From assembly GCF_029894125.1 (NCBI RefSeq), contig NZ_JARXYZ010000006.1:186001-250000 (forward strand): a stretch of 64,000 bases of DNA, read 5' to 3'. Both the position numbers and the translations under genes were made by a program. The stretch is from Kitasatospora sp. MAA19 (lineage in GTDB: Bacteria; Actinomycetota; Actinomycetes; Streptomycetales; Streptomycetaceae). A model generated the notes under the pieces. It had not been told where the DNA came from and did no database searches. It saw only the letters and a program-made list of their open reading frames with translations. Shown piece after piece: positions 8,043 to 16,305 of the stretch (positions within the stretch are counted from its first letter, which is position 1; the number at the start of each line of letters is the position of its first letter).

Positions 8043-9137
8043 CTACTTGAGGCCGGCGGCGGCGCAGGCGGCGGCGTAGTCGGCGGTGCAGATGTCGGAG
8101 ACCTTGTAGAGGCCGTCGGCGACGACGGTGGAGGCGATGTTGGCCTTGGTGACGACCTTGGCGTCCAGGAACTTGGCGGGGATGCCCTTGTCGGTGGCGC
8201 TGTCGACGGTGGCGGTGGCGACGGTCTTGACGTCCTTGCCCTTCAGGAGGTCGACGGCCAGTTCGGCGGCGCTGTCGGCCAGCGGGCGGTAGGCCTTGTA
8301 GATGGTGAAGGCCTGGTCGCCGTTGACGATGCGCTGGATCGCGTCGAGGCCGGCGTCCTGGCCGCCGACGGGCACCTTGATACCGGCGCCCTGGAGCTGG
8401 GTGATGATGGCGCCGGCCATGCCGTCGTTGGCGGAGTAGACGGCCTGGAAGCCGTTCTTGCCGAGCTCGGTGACGGCGGCGCCGATCTTCTGCCCGGCGA
8501 CGGTGGCGTCCCACTGGCCGGACTGCTCGTAGACGATCTTCTTGACCTTGGTGTCGAGGATCTTGTGGGCGCCGGTCTTGAAGTCGGCGGCGTTGGGGTC
8601 GGCCTCGTCGCCGTTGATCATGACGACGTTGGCGTCGGAGGCCCGCGGACCGAGGGCGTCGACGAGGGCCTGGCCCTGGAGTTCGCCGACCTTCTCGTTG
8701 TCGAAGGAGACGTAGGCGGCGACCGGTCCGGTGGCCAGGCGGTCGTAGGAGACGACCTTGACGCCCTTGGCGGCGGCCTCCTGGACCCAGCCCTGGGTGG
8801 ACTTGGCGTTGTAGGGGTCCAGGATGATCACCTTCACGCCCTGGGCGAGGAGGGTGTCGAACTGCTGCTTCTGCTTGGCGGCGCTGGCCTCGGCGTTGTT
8901 GTAGAGGACCTTGCAGTCCGCACACAGGGCGGCGACCTTGGCCTCGATGAAGGGGCGGTCGAAGGACTCGTAGCGGGTGGAGGAGGCGTTCTCGGGTAGG
9001 AGCAGCCCGATGGACTTGCCGTCTCCGGAGGCGGCCGCGTCCTTCTTGTCGCCGCCCGCCTTGCCGCAGGCGGCCATGGACAGGGCCAGTGAGATGCCGG
9101 TGGTGGCGATGAGGACGCGACGCAGTGCTGCGTTCAT
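8043..9137 (-). CDS. Sugar ABC transporter substrate-binding lipoprotein, XylF-like
   Basis: 364 aa. The N terminus is a lipoprotein signal: basic MNAALRR, a hydrophobic core, and the lipobox LSMAAC with Cys24 as the lipidated residue. The mature part has the type I periplasmic-binding fold (Peripla_BP_4). The opening IGLLLPENASSTRYESFDRP strongly resembles xylose-binding proteins, and VPVGGQDAGLDAIQRIV is the second-lobe signature. It delivers sugar to the permease encoded downstream. The gene is first of the operon, with 55 bp before the ATPase gene. Confidence 0.92.
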   Translation of the reverse strand: MNAALRRVLIATTGISLALSMAACGKAGGDKKDAAASGDGKSIGLLLPENASSTRYESFDRPFIEAKVAALCADCKVLYNNAEASAAKQKQQFDTLLAQGVKVIILDPYNAKSTQGWVQEAAAKGVKVVSYDRLATGPVAAYVSFDNEKVGELQGQALVDALGPRASDANVVMINGDEADPNAADFKTGAHKILDTKVKKIVYEQSGQWDATVAGQKIGAAVTELGKNGFQAVYSANDGMAGAIITQLQGAGIKVPVGGQDAGLDAIQRIVNGDQAFTIYKAYRPLADSAAELAVDLLKGKDVKTVATATVDSATDKGIPAKFLDAKVVTKANIASTVVADGLYKVSDICTADYAAACAAAGLK

Positions 9138-9468
9138 AGGGGTGCCTCTCCCTGACGTCGCCGCGGCTCTGCGGCGGGGTGGGGGGAGTTAAACCTGAAC
9201 GCGTACATGACGTCAATAAGTAAAGTCAGACTCCGGGAAATGCGCCTCGACTCGTTATCTTCATGAACACTGATGGGGAGTTGAAACCTGGAGGAAGCTC
9301 CAAATGACGGAACGGCGGAACCCGTAGCGGGGCCCGCCGTTCAAGAGTCGATCAGCATGATGGAGCGTCAGGACGGCGGGGGCGCCCGCCGGTCCCCCGT
9401 GCGGCGGGCGCCCCCTGTGCGGTGGTGGTGCAGGTGGTGGTGCCGGTGGTACAGGTGGTGTCGGTGGG
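9138..9468 (-). promoter_or_regulatory. Upstream region of the sugar transporter operon
   Basis: 331 bp without a gene. The part at 9190-9270 is unusually A/T-rich and contains ACATGACGTCAATAAG, the likely promoter area of the binding-protein gene. A hairpin of 9 bp (GAACGGCGG at 9310-9318 with 9334-9342) lies farther out. I could not define -10 and -35 boxes with confidence. Confidence 0.45.
9378..9415 (-). terminator. Terminator after the small secreted protein gene
   Basis: A perfect 14-bp stem, GGGGGCGCCCGCCG at 9378-9391 with 9402-9415, around a ten-base loop. It lies about 54 bp beyond the stop codon at 9469, after a GGTGGT-rich stretch. Confidence 0.7.
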
Positions 9469-9834
9469 TCAGGGGCGGTCGAGGGTGATCGAGTTGATCG
9501 GGCCCAGGTCGTACCAGACGCCGTTCTGCGCCGCGATGTCGTAGACGCAGTCGCTGCCGCCCGAGCCCCGGCACAGGTGGGCGTGCGCGCCGCCGCTCTG
9601 GTTGTTGAGGACCCAGTGGTTGCCGTTCTGGTTGCTCAGGTTGTGCGCGCCGTAGCTCCAGTACACGTCGCTGGGGCTGGAGGCCGGGTTCTGGTTCTGC
9701 GGGTAGACGCAGACGGCGCCGGACGGGCAGCCCGCCCAGGAGCCGTCGGCGGCGCCGGCGCTGCCGGTGCCCAGGGCGGTCAGGGCCGCGGTCGCGAGGG
9801 CGAGGGCGGCGACGGCGTGGGTGATCCTGCGCAT
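9469..9834 (-). CDS. Small secreted protein, peptidase inhibitor I36-like
   Basis: 121 aa with a Sec signal peptide: MRRITHAV, an alanine/leucine core, cleavage after GSAGAA near residue 29. The mature protein has four Cys and starts ADGSWAGCPSGAVCVYPQ, a pattern like the I36 (SMPI-type) and related small extracellular actinomycete proteins. It is rich in Asn, Gly and Ser. An inhibitory role is only a suggestion by similarity of pattern. It is monocistronic with its own terminator. Confidence 0.72.
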   Translation of the reverse strand: MRRITHAVAALALATAALTALGTGSAGAADGSWAGCPSGAVCVYPQNQNPASSPSDVYWSYGAHNLSNQNGNHWVLNNQSGGAHAHLCRGSGGSDCVYDIAAQNGVWYDLGPINSITLDRP

Positions 9835-9961
9835 GGGTGGTTCTCCCTTGGCTGGTGAGCGGCCTGACGTGCGGTCCGGCCCGTGCTCAGCAGCCTAGGA
9901 AGGCGGCCGTGGCGGCGGTCCCTGACATCTGACAGGGGCGCGCCGCCGCGCTGCAAGGGGC

Positions 9962-11116
9962 TTACGGGCCCCAGGGTGCGAGCGTGGTCCTCCGGCCCGT
10001 CCGTGCCGCCTCTCGGATCTGTTCCAGCATGCGGTGCCGCCGGACGGCGTGCCGGAAGTCGGGAACGCCGTCCGCGCCCGGCGCGAGGCTCCCGGTGATC
10101 TGCTCGCGCAGCAGCGCGTACTCGTGGGCGACGTTGTAGGCGGGCTCGGCGGCTCGCTCGGTCCAGTGTGTCAGCGACCGCTGGTAGCGGGCGGGGACCG
10201 GGAGTTCGGTCAAGCCGCCGTCGTCGCCCCGGGCGCCGGACAGGCGCAGCCGCCCCATCCACCACAGGTCGTGGTCGGCCTTCACGACGAGATCGCCCTG
10301 GGTGCCGTTGATCTCCCAGTGGAACCCGGTGGCGCGGGATGTGCCGCCGCGGAAGTGCATCGTGGCCACGGCCCCCGATTCGAGCAGACCGGTCACGGCG
10401 ATCTGGTCCTCGGTGCTCTTGGCCGCGACCGCCCCGCTGGTGACGTGGGTGACCTCGGGGCGCAGGTTCTCGATGTGCGCCGATGCCTCGCGGAACTCGC
10501 CGAGCACCATGGTCAGCGCGTCGACCGAGTGTCCGAAGGGGATCGACAGCAGGGTGGCGCCGCTCGTGACGTCCAGCACGTACGCGTGGTCGTCGTCGTA
10601 GGTGGCGCCCCAGGGCCCGCCCCAGCCGAGCATGCTGGTCGACAGCACCCGCCCCACGTAGCCTTCGGCGACCAGGTCGCGCAGGTACCGCAGCGGTGGA
10701 GCCGACCGGGCCTGCAGGCCGACGGCCGTCAGCAGTCCCCTGCGGTGCGCGAGGTCGGCCAGTTCCTCGGCCTGCGCGAGGTCGGCACCGAGCGGCCACT
10801 CGCTGAACACCGTCTTTCCCGCCTCGAGCGCGGGTCGGATGAGTTCGAGGTGGTGCGGCACCTTCACCGTCACGACCACGAGGTCGACTTCCTCGCTGCG
10901 GGCCAGCTCTTCCGCGCTGCTGAAGGTCAGCGGTACCGCGTACTTCTCGCCGGCCGCGCGCGCCGATGCGGCGCTGCTGGCGCTGAGGGCCCGCAGCTCG
11001 TATCCGTCGAGCCCGGTCAGTGCCGGCACATGGGCGGTGGCCGCCCACCCGCCGCGCGCGCTCAGGCCCACGACGCCGACGCGAATCGGTCGCTGACGAG
11101 GGGAAGCGGATGTCAT
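9962..11116 (-). CDS. Gfo/Idh/MocA family protein with EWP in place of EKP
   Basis: 384 aa from ATG 11116, which overlaps the preceding reductase stop (ATGA). The Rossmann fold opens with IRVGVVGLSARGGW at 11-24, and the second domain carries ATMHFRGGTSRATGFHWEING. Family enzymes normally have EKP, whose Lys contacts nicotinamide and substrate; here the segment is FSEWPLG with Trp107. Members with this substitution include Gal80-like non-catalytic or modified proteins. It is the last gene of the P450 operon, so a role in the same pathway, as enzyme or ligand sensor, is plausible. Confidence 0.85.
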   Translation of the reverse strand: MTSASPRQRPIRVGVVGLSARGGWAATAHVPALTGLDGYELRALSASSAASARAAGEKYAVPLTFSSAEELARSEEVDLVVVTVKVPHHLELIRPALEAGKTVFSEWPLGADLAQAEELADLAHRRGLLTAVGLQARSAPPLRYLRDLVAEGYVGRVLSTSMLGWGGPWGATYDDDHAYVLDVTSGATLLSIPFGHSVDALTMVLGEFREASAHIENLRPEVTHVTSGAVAAKSTEDQIAVTGLLESGAVATMHFRGGTSRATGFHWEINGTQGDLVVKADHDLWWMGRLRLSGARGDDGGLTELPVPARYQRSLTHWTERAAEPAYNVAHEYALLREQITGSLAPGADGVPDFRHAVRRHRMLEQIREAARTGRRTTLAPWGP

Positions 11117-12363
11117 GAGTACACCCCAAGTGTTCGAGGTCGTATGTTCTCCCGGCAACGATCACCGGCGAGTGGAGGACACGGCCCGGTGTTCGTGACG
11201 GTGGTCCAGAGCGCGCGCTCGACGACCAGTCGGCGCAGCGTGCGCAGTTCGCGGGGGGCGTTCCAGCCGAGTACGCCGGTCACCACTCCCTGGTGGCCGT
11301 AGGCGGCGGTGAAGCGGCCGTTGGACGGGTCGCCGGAGATGACGCGCAGGTCCGCGTCGGGTGGGAAGATGCCGTACGCCTGGATCCTGGTGTCGTACTG
11401 GTCGGTCCAGAAGTAGGGAACGGGGGCGAACGGGATGGCGTCGCCGAGCAGGTTGCCGGCTGCCGCGACGGCCTGTTCGGTGGCGTTCGTCCGGTGTTCG
11501 AGCCGCATGCGGGTGGCGAAGTGGGTGTTGTGCCAGGAGGCGACGTCGCCGGCGGCGTAGATGCCGGGTGCGGCCCGGCACCACGCGTCGCACACCACTC
11601 CGTCCGCGAGGCTCAGGCCCGAGCCGGTCAGCCAGCCGGTCGCGGGTGCGGAGCCGACGGCCATGACGACGACATCGGCCGGTAGCGTGGTGCCGTCGCC
11701 GAGTTCCACTCCGGTCACCTGGCCGCCGGTGCTGCGCAGTCGGCGCACCGGGGTCCCGCAGCGCAGGCGGGTGCCGTGGACGCGGTGCAGGTCGGCGACG
11801 AGCGCGCCGATGCGGTCGCCGAAGGGGTGGCGCACCGGGACCGGTTCCGGTTCGACCAGGGTCACCGGCAGGCCCATGGTCCGGGCTGCCGCGGCGACTT
11901 CGGTGCCGAGGAAGCCGGCACCGACCACGATCACCCGGGGCCCGGCGAGCAGTGCGGCGCGCAGGGCGAGGGCGTCGTCGAGGGTGCGGAGGACGTGGAC
12001 TCCCGCCAGGTCGCTGTCGGGCAGGCGGCGGGGGGTCACGCCGGTGGCGATGATCAGGGCGTCGAAGCGGATGGTCTCGCCGGCGCCCAGGTGCACCCGG
12101 CGGTGCGCGACGTCGAGGGCGGTGGCGGGCTGTCCGAGGCGCAGGTCGGCCTCCAGGCGCGCGAGATCGTGCGGGGAGCGCAGGACGGCTCGTTCGGCGG
12201 ACCGGTCACCCGTCAGGATCTGCTTGGACAGCGGTGGCCGGTCGTAGGGCGGACGGGGCTCGTCGCCGATCAGGGTGAGGTGGCCGTCCCAGCCGCGGCC
12301 GCGGAGGGTCTCGGCGGCGGTCAGGCCCGCGGCCGAGGCCCCGACGATGGCGATCCGCTTCAC
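11113..12363 (-). CDS. Ferredoxin reductase, NAD(P)/FAD-dependent
   Basis: 416 aa. The FAD-binding motif is IAIVGASAAGLTAAE at 4-18, PPYDRPPLSK follows near residue 45, the second dinucleotide fold is VIVVGAGFLGTEVA in mid-protein, and the FAD-contact IYAAGDVASWHN lies near 290. This is the arrangement of putidaredoxin-reductase/rubredoxin-reductase-type enzymes that pass electrons from NAD(P)H to a small ferredoxin. GTG at 12363 overlaps the ferredoxin stop, and its own stop overlaps the next ATG. With the ferredoxin and P450 it makes a complete class I electron chain. Confidence 0.92.
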   Translation of the reverse strand: MKRIAIVGASAAGLTAAETLRGRGWDGHLTLIGDEPRPPYDRPPLSKQILTGDRSAERAVLRSPHDLARLEADLRLGQPATALDVAHRRVHLGAGETIRFDALIIATGVTPRRLPDSDLAGVHVLRTLDDALALRAALLAGPRVIVVGAGFLGTEVAAAARTMGLPVTLVEPEPVPVRHPFGDRIGALVADLHRVHGTRLRCGTPVRRLRSTGGQVTGVELGDGTTLPADVVVMAVGSAPATGWLTGSGLSLADGVVCDAWCRAAPGIYAAGDVASWHNTHFATRMRLEHRTNATEQAVAAAGNLLGDAIPFAPVPYFWTDQYDTRIQAYGIFPPDADLRVISGDPSNGRFTAAYGHQGVVTGVLGWNAPRELRTLRRLVVERALWTTVTNTGPCPPLAGDRCRENIRPRTLGVYS

Positions 12364-12578
12364 CGTTCGCCCTCCTGCTTCTCCTGTTCCGCCAGCCAGA
12401 TCGCCTGGGCCGGGCAGAGGGTGGCGGCCTGCCGGACGTCGTCCGTCAGGTGCTCGGGCGGGGTCTCGGTGAGCAGGACGACGATGCCGTCCTCCTCGCG
12501 CTGGTCGAACACCTCGGGTGCGGTCAGTACGCACTGGCCGGAGGCGACGCACTTGTGCTGGTCGACGATGACCTTCAT
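12360..12578 (-). CDS. 3Fe-4S ferredoxin, P450 partner
   Basis: 72 aa with the three-cysteine pattern of Streptomyces P450-linked ferredoxins: Cys10, Cys16 (CVASGQC) and Cys55 followed by Pro. The usual fourth Cys is replaced by Ala or Gly, so a 3Fe-4S cluster is expected. The protein is acidic and cytoplasmic. It lies 54 bp after the P450 gene and overlaps the reductase gene by four bases. It shuttles electrons from reductase to P450. Confidence 0.93.
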   Translation of the reverse strand: MKVIVDQHKCVASGQCVLTAPEVFDQREEDGIVVLLTETPPEHLTDDVRQAATLCPAQAIWLAEQEKQEGER

Positions 12579-12632
12579 CGGAACTCTCCTTGTCTGCTTG
12601 GTACTTGGCCTCTGCTTGGCAGGTGGCCGCGG

Positions 12633-13871
12633 TCACCAGGTGACGGGCAGTTCGTAGACGCCGTAGACGGTCCCGTCGTGCTTGAACGGGATCTGGTCGA
12701 GGCCCACCGCCAGCCGCAGGGTGGGGATGCGGCGGTAGAGGGTGCTGTAGACGACCTGCAGTTCGACCCGGGCCAGCGGCTGGCCCAGGCACTGGTGGAC
12801 GCCGAAGCCGAAGGCCACGTGGTGGCGGGGGTTGCGGTCGACGTCGAGCCGGTCGGGGTCGGGGAAGGCGGCGGGGTCGCGGTTGCCGATGTCGTTGGCG
12901 AGGACGACGCCCTCGCCGGCGCGGATGGTGACCCCGCCGATCTCGATGTCCTCCCGGGCCACTCGGCGCCGTCCGCTGTGCACGATGGTCAGGTAGCGCA
13001 GGAGTTCCTCGACCGCCGAGGCGATCGGCTTCGGATCGTCGCTCGCGCTCACCCGGGCCAGCTGGTCCGGGTGCCGCAGCAGGGCCAGGGTGCCCAGCGC
13101 GATCATGTTCGCCGTCGTCTCGTGCCCGGCGATCAGCAGCAGTATTCCCATGCTGGCCGCCTCGTGCCGGGAGATCTCACCGGCGCGGACCCGCTCGGCC
13201 AGCGTGGAGAGCAGGTCGTCGGTCGGGTGGGTCAGCTTGTCACCGATCAGCCGGTCCAGGTAGTCGAGCAGCAGTTGAGTAGCCGCCCGCGCCTGCTCCG
13301 GGGTGGTGGTGCTCCTGACCAGGATCCTGCTGTTGGTCTGGAAGAAGTCGTGGTCGGCGTACGGGACGCCGAGCAGCGCGCAGATCACCAGTGACGGCAC
13401 GGGCAGCGCGAACGCCTGGACGAGGTCCACCGGCCTGGGGCCGGCGAGCATGGCGTCGATCAGATCGTCGACGATCTTCTGGATGGCCGGCCGCAGCGCT
13501 TCGACGTGCTTGATGGAGAAGGCTGCGGTGACCATCCGGCGCAGTCGGGCGTGTTCCGGATCGTCCATGGTGATGAAGGTCCGCGACTGCCTGCGGCGTT
13601 CCTTCGCGGCCGGGCTCTGGTGGGGGTAGTGCGGGTGGGTGCTGTCCGAGCCGATCCGTGGATCGGCCAGCAGGGCCCGCACGTCCTCGTAGCGGGTGAC
13701 CAGCCACGGGGTGGTGCCGTTCCACAGGCGCACCCGGCTGATCGGGGCTTCGGTCTGCCGGGTGTGCAGGGCCGGCGGCGGGTCGAACGGGCAGCCGGCT
13801 GCCCGGGTCATGGGGTAGTCCGGCGTCTCCGCCGGCGGGACGTCGGTGCCGGGTGCCGAGATGGTGCTCAT
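12633..13871 (-). CDS. Cytochrome P450
   Basis: 412 aa, full length. The I-helix oxygen-activating motif is AGHETT at 248-253, the K-helix ExxR is EELLR at 288-292, and the heme loop is FGFGVHQCLGQPLAR with ligand Cys361. MDDPEHARLRR near 102-112 is the C-helix region contacting heme propionates. The overall pattern is that of soluble CYP105/CYP107-type bacterial enzymes. The substrate is not predictable. It heads an operon with its ferredoxin, its reductase and a Gfo/Idh/MocA protein, behind a MarR gene. Confidence 0.95.
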   Translation of the reverse strand: MSTISAPGTDVPPAETPDYPMTRAAGCPFDPPPALHTRQTEAPISRVRLWNGTTPWLVTRYEDVRALLADPRIGSDSTHPHYPHQSPAAKERRRQSRTFITMDDPEHARLRRMVTAAFSIKHVEALRPAIQKIVDDLIDAMLAGPRPVDLVQAFALPVPSLVICALLGVPYADHDFFQTNSRILVRSTTTPEQARAATQLLLDYLDRLIGDKLTHPTDDLLSTLAERVRAGEISRHEAASMGILLLIAGHETTANMIALGTLALLRHPDQLARVSASDDPKPIASAVEELLRYLTIVHSGRRRVAREDIEIGGVTIRAGEGVVLANDIGNRDPAAFPDPDRLDVDRNPRHHVAFGFGVHQCLGQPLARVELQVVYSTLYRRIPTLRLAVGLDQIPFKHDGTVYGVYELPVTW

Positions 13872-14004
13872 GGTTCTCCGCCCTTTCGGAAGTCCGACAG
13901 GAGGGCAGGTGCCAGGATCGGGGCCCGGCGCGCGCGGCGCGACGGGGCAGCGGAGCAGGTCCTGCCGTCTGCAGGAGGAGGCGCCGAGGAGCGTGTCTCC
14001 GGGG

Positions 14005-14460
14005 TCAGGAAGCCGATGCGCCGCGGAGCATGCGCCGGACGATGGGCAGGGCCGTGTGCATGGCCTCGCTCAGCGCCTGCACGTCCTGCTCGGGCAGCGT
14101 GGCCAGCAGAGCGGCCACCCGGGCTCGCTGCGCGCGGTGGCGCTCGGCCAGCAGGTCACGCCCGGCATCCGTGGTGGCGACAAGGCAGACCCGCCCGTCG
14201 GCGGGGTCCGTCGACCGCGATGCCAGGCCCTGGCCTTCCAGTCGCTGGACCAGTGCGGTCATCGACGGCTGGGCGATGCCTTCCGCCGCGGCCAGCGCGG
14301 TCAGCCGGATCGGACCTTCCCGTTCCAGCCGGCCGAGTGCCGCGGCGGTGGTCAGGCTCATGCCCTGCCGGTCCGACAGAAGATGCCTGACCAGCCCGGT
14401 GGCCAGCTCGTTCAGCTCCGCCGCCACCTCCTGGAGACCCTCTTCGGGTGTCTCATCCAT
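14005..14460 (-). CDS. MarR family transcriptional regulator
   Basis: 151 aa. The winged-helix core runs through AAALGRLEREGPIRLT, then GIAQPSMTALVQRLEGQGL (recognition helix) and STDPADGRVCLVATTDAG (wing). ATG at 14460 was preferred over an in-frame ATG seven codons upstream because GGTGGAGG sits just before it. Candidate targets are its own promoter, the P450 operon 133 bp downstream, and the divergent ATPase gene; the inverted repeat 14465-14519 lies in the shared promoter. Confidence 0.9.
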   Translation of the reverse strand: MDETPEEGLQEVAAELNELATGLVRHLLSDRQGMSLTTAAALGRLEREGPIRLTALAAAEGIAQPSMTALVQRLEGQGLASRSTDPADGRVCLVATTDAGRDLLAERHRAQRARVAALLATLPEQDVQALSEAMHTALPIVRRMLRGASAS

Positions 14461-14464
14461 ACCT

Positions 14465-14519
14465 CCACCTATATCACTCATCTATATTGACTGTCTATAT
14501 ATCTGGGTGATATAGGTGG
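14465..14519. promoter_or_regulatory. Divergent promoter with 13-bp inverted repeat
   Basis: CCACCTATATCAC at 14465-14477 is repeated inverted at 14507-14519. The A/T-rich space between holds TTGACT at 14487-14492, with a TATA-rich -10 about 17 bp later for the plus-strand ATPase gene. It is a likely operator for the MarR protein. Confidence 0.7.
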
Positions 14520-14581
14520 GAAGTGGATCGTTAACGGTTCTGGTCACAGCCAAGGCGCCACCCCGGTGCCGGAAGAAGGTG

Positions 14582-15037
14582 ATGACCGTGACCTCCACCT
14601 ATGGCCCGACCGTCTCCCCGCGGCAGGCCGCCGTGCGGCGCACGCGGGCACCGGGCCACGCCTGGCCCCTGGCGCACTGCCCGGAAGCCGCCAAAGCAGC
14701 CCGCACGATCACCCGAGTGGTCCTCGCACAGTGGCGGGTCGCCGACGAGGCGGCCGACTCGGTCCTGCTGACCGTCTCCGAACTCGTCACCAACGCCGTC
14801 GAGCACGCTCAGCCCCCACTGCACCTCGAACTGAGCCGCGACCCGGGCACCCGGCGGGTGCACATCGAAGTCCGCGACGGAGGCCCTGCCGCCACGGAGA
14901 GCGCCTGGGCAGCCAGCCGCACCCGCGGCGAGCACGGCCGCGGCCTGCAGATCATCGACCAGCTCACTGCCGCGCACGGCGACCGCGCGGAGCCCGGACA
15001 CGCCATCCACTGGGCCGACGTCGCCATCGCGGCCTGA
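14582..15037 (+). CDS. ATP-binding protein, anti-sigma (RsbW-like) HATPase_c_2
   Basis: 151 aa. N-box VLLTVSELVTNAVEHA at 61-76, G1 VRDGGP at 97-102, G2 HGRGLQIIDQL at 118-128. The short N terminus and lack of other domains match the Streptomyces anti-sigma-like ATPase family. ATG at 14582 has GAAGAAGG upstream. It diverges from the marR gene and shares its promoter region, so it may be under the same control. The partner protein is unknown. Confidence 0.86.
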   Translation: MTVTSTYGPTVSPRQAAVRRTRAPGHAWPLAHCPEAAKAARTITRVVLAQWRVADEAADSVLLTVSELVTNAVEHAQPPLHLELSRDPGTRRVHIEVRDGGPAATESAWAASRTRGEHGRGLQIIDQLTAAHGDRAEPGHAIHWADVAIAA

Positions 15038-15156
15038 CCCGACCGACGTCAGGAGCGAGACCTGCTCCGGTGCCTGGCCGCGCCCCGCGCGCGTCCGGCC
15101 GCCGTCCCGGGCCTGCCCCCACCGGGCAACGGGCTGCCGAAAGGGGTCGACCGGTC

Positions 15157-15183
15157 AGGCGGTCAGCCGCTCACTGACCGCCT
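15157..15183 (+). terminator. Terminator between ATPase and metallopeptidase genes
   Basis: AGGCGGTCAG at 15157-15166 pairs with CTGACCGCCT at 15174-15183 around a seven-base loop, followed by TTTGG. It serves the convergent genes ending at 15037 and 15215. Confidence 0.65.
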
Positions 15184-15214
15184 TTGGCCACTGGCCGTAT
15201 TCGGAAAGACTCGG

Positions 15215-16111
15215 CTAGAGCTTGCTGAAGGTGTCGCACTGGGCGAGGTCGCCGGTGCGGTAGCCGGTGGTGAACCAGGTCTTGCGCTGCTCGGCCGAAC
15301 CGTGCGTCCAGCTCTCCGGGTTGACCCGGCCGGTGGCCTGCTTCTGGATCCGGTCGTCGCCGACGGCCGCGGCCGCGTCCAGGCCCTGGGCGATGTCCTG
15401 GTCGGTGAGGGAGGCGATCAGCGGCCGGCCGGTGGAGGGCTGCGGGGTGGTGGTGGCGTGGTGCGCCCACACCCCGGCGTAGCAGTCGGCCTGCAGCTCC
15501 AGCTTCACGGCGGCGCTGTTGGCGCCCTGACGGTCGTTGCCCACCTTCTGCATGGTGCCGGTCAGGGTCTGGATGTGGTGGCCGTACTCGTGCGCGACGA
15601 CGTAGGACTCGGCGAAGGGCCCGCCCTTGGCGCCGAAGCGGGCCGACAGCTCGTTGAAGAAGCCGAGGTCGAAGTAGGCCTTCCGGTCGCCGGGGCAGTA
15701 GAACGGGCCGACGGCGGAGGTCGCCGGGCCGCAGGCGGTGGAGACCTGACCGGTGAACAGCACCGTCTCGGCGTTGCGGTAGGCGATGCCGGTGCGCCGC
15801 GGCAGCTCGGTGCGCCAGAAGTCCTGCAGGCTGTTGGTGACCGCCACGATCCGGCAGTCCTGGCGCTTGTTGGCGTCCGCGCCGGTCTTGCAGGCCTGCT
15901 GCACCTCGCCGGCGGTGTGCGCGCCGCCCGAGCTGGTGGCGCCGCCGCCGGAGGACAGGCCCAGCAGCTGGGGGTCCACGCCCAGGACGACCGCGAACAG
16001 CACCGCGATCAGGCCCACCGCCCCGCCGCCGATGGCGACCTTCCCGCCCGGGATCCCGCGCCGGTCGTCCACCTGCGAGGTGTCGAGGTCGCCCTGGTCG
16101 TCGAACTGCAT
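15215..16111 (-). CDS. Neutral zinc metallopeptidase, YpfJ-like
   Basis: 298 aa. A short cytoplasmic N terminus ([19 protein letters not shown]) precedes a membrane anchor at about 25-43. A Gly/Ser-rich linker leads to the extracellular zinc-peptidase domain. The zinc site is HEYGHH, with HExxH at 174-178, and the third ligand lies in the [14 protein letters not shown] stretch downstream. [15 protein letters not shown] before the site is typical of YpfJ proteins. The substrate is unknown. ATG at 16111 was chosen for the MQFDD start shared by the family. Confidence 0.92.
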   Translation of the reverse strand: MQFDDQGDLDTSQVDDRRGIPGGKVAIGGGAVGLIAVLFAVVLGVDPQLLGLSSGGGATSSGGAHTAGEVQQACKTGADANKRQDCRIVAVTNSLQDFWRTELPRRTGIAYRNAETVLFTGQVSTACGPATSAVGPFYCPGDRKAYFDLGFFNELSARFGAKGGPFAESYVVAHEYGHHIQTLTGTMQKVGNDRQGANSAAVKLELQADCYAGVWAHHATTTPQPSTGRPLIASLTDQDIAQGLDAAAAVGDDRIQKQATGRVNPESWTHGSAEQRKTWFTTGYRTGDLAQCDTFSKL

Positions 16112-16266
16112 GCCCCTGCCCGTTCTGTCTTGTTCGTCAGTGCTGGTGACGGTCTGTGCCGGTGACGGCCCGCCCAGCCTACGGGCAGCGGGCGACGACG
16201 CCGCGCAGCTGGGCGGGGCGGTCGGCCTGAGGGCGGGGGCGGTCGGCCTGCGCAGGACTGCGGGAC

Positions 16267-16299
16267 GCCCGCCCCCTGCCGGGGTGGCAGGGGGCGGGC
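16267..16299 (-). terminator. Terminator of the EF-G-like gene
   Basis: A perfect 14-bp stem, GCCCGCCCCCTGCC at 16267-16280 with 16286-16299, around a five-base loop, seven bases after the stop codon at 16306. Confidence 0.8.
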
Positions 16300-16305
16300 C
16301 GGTGC

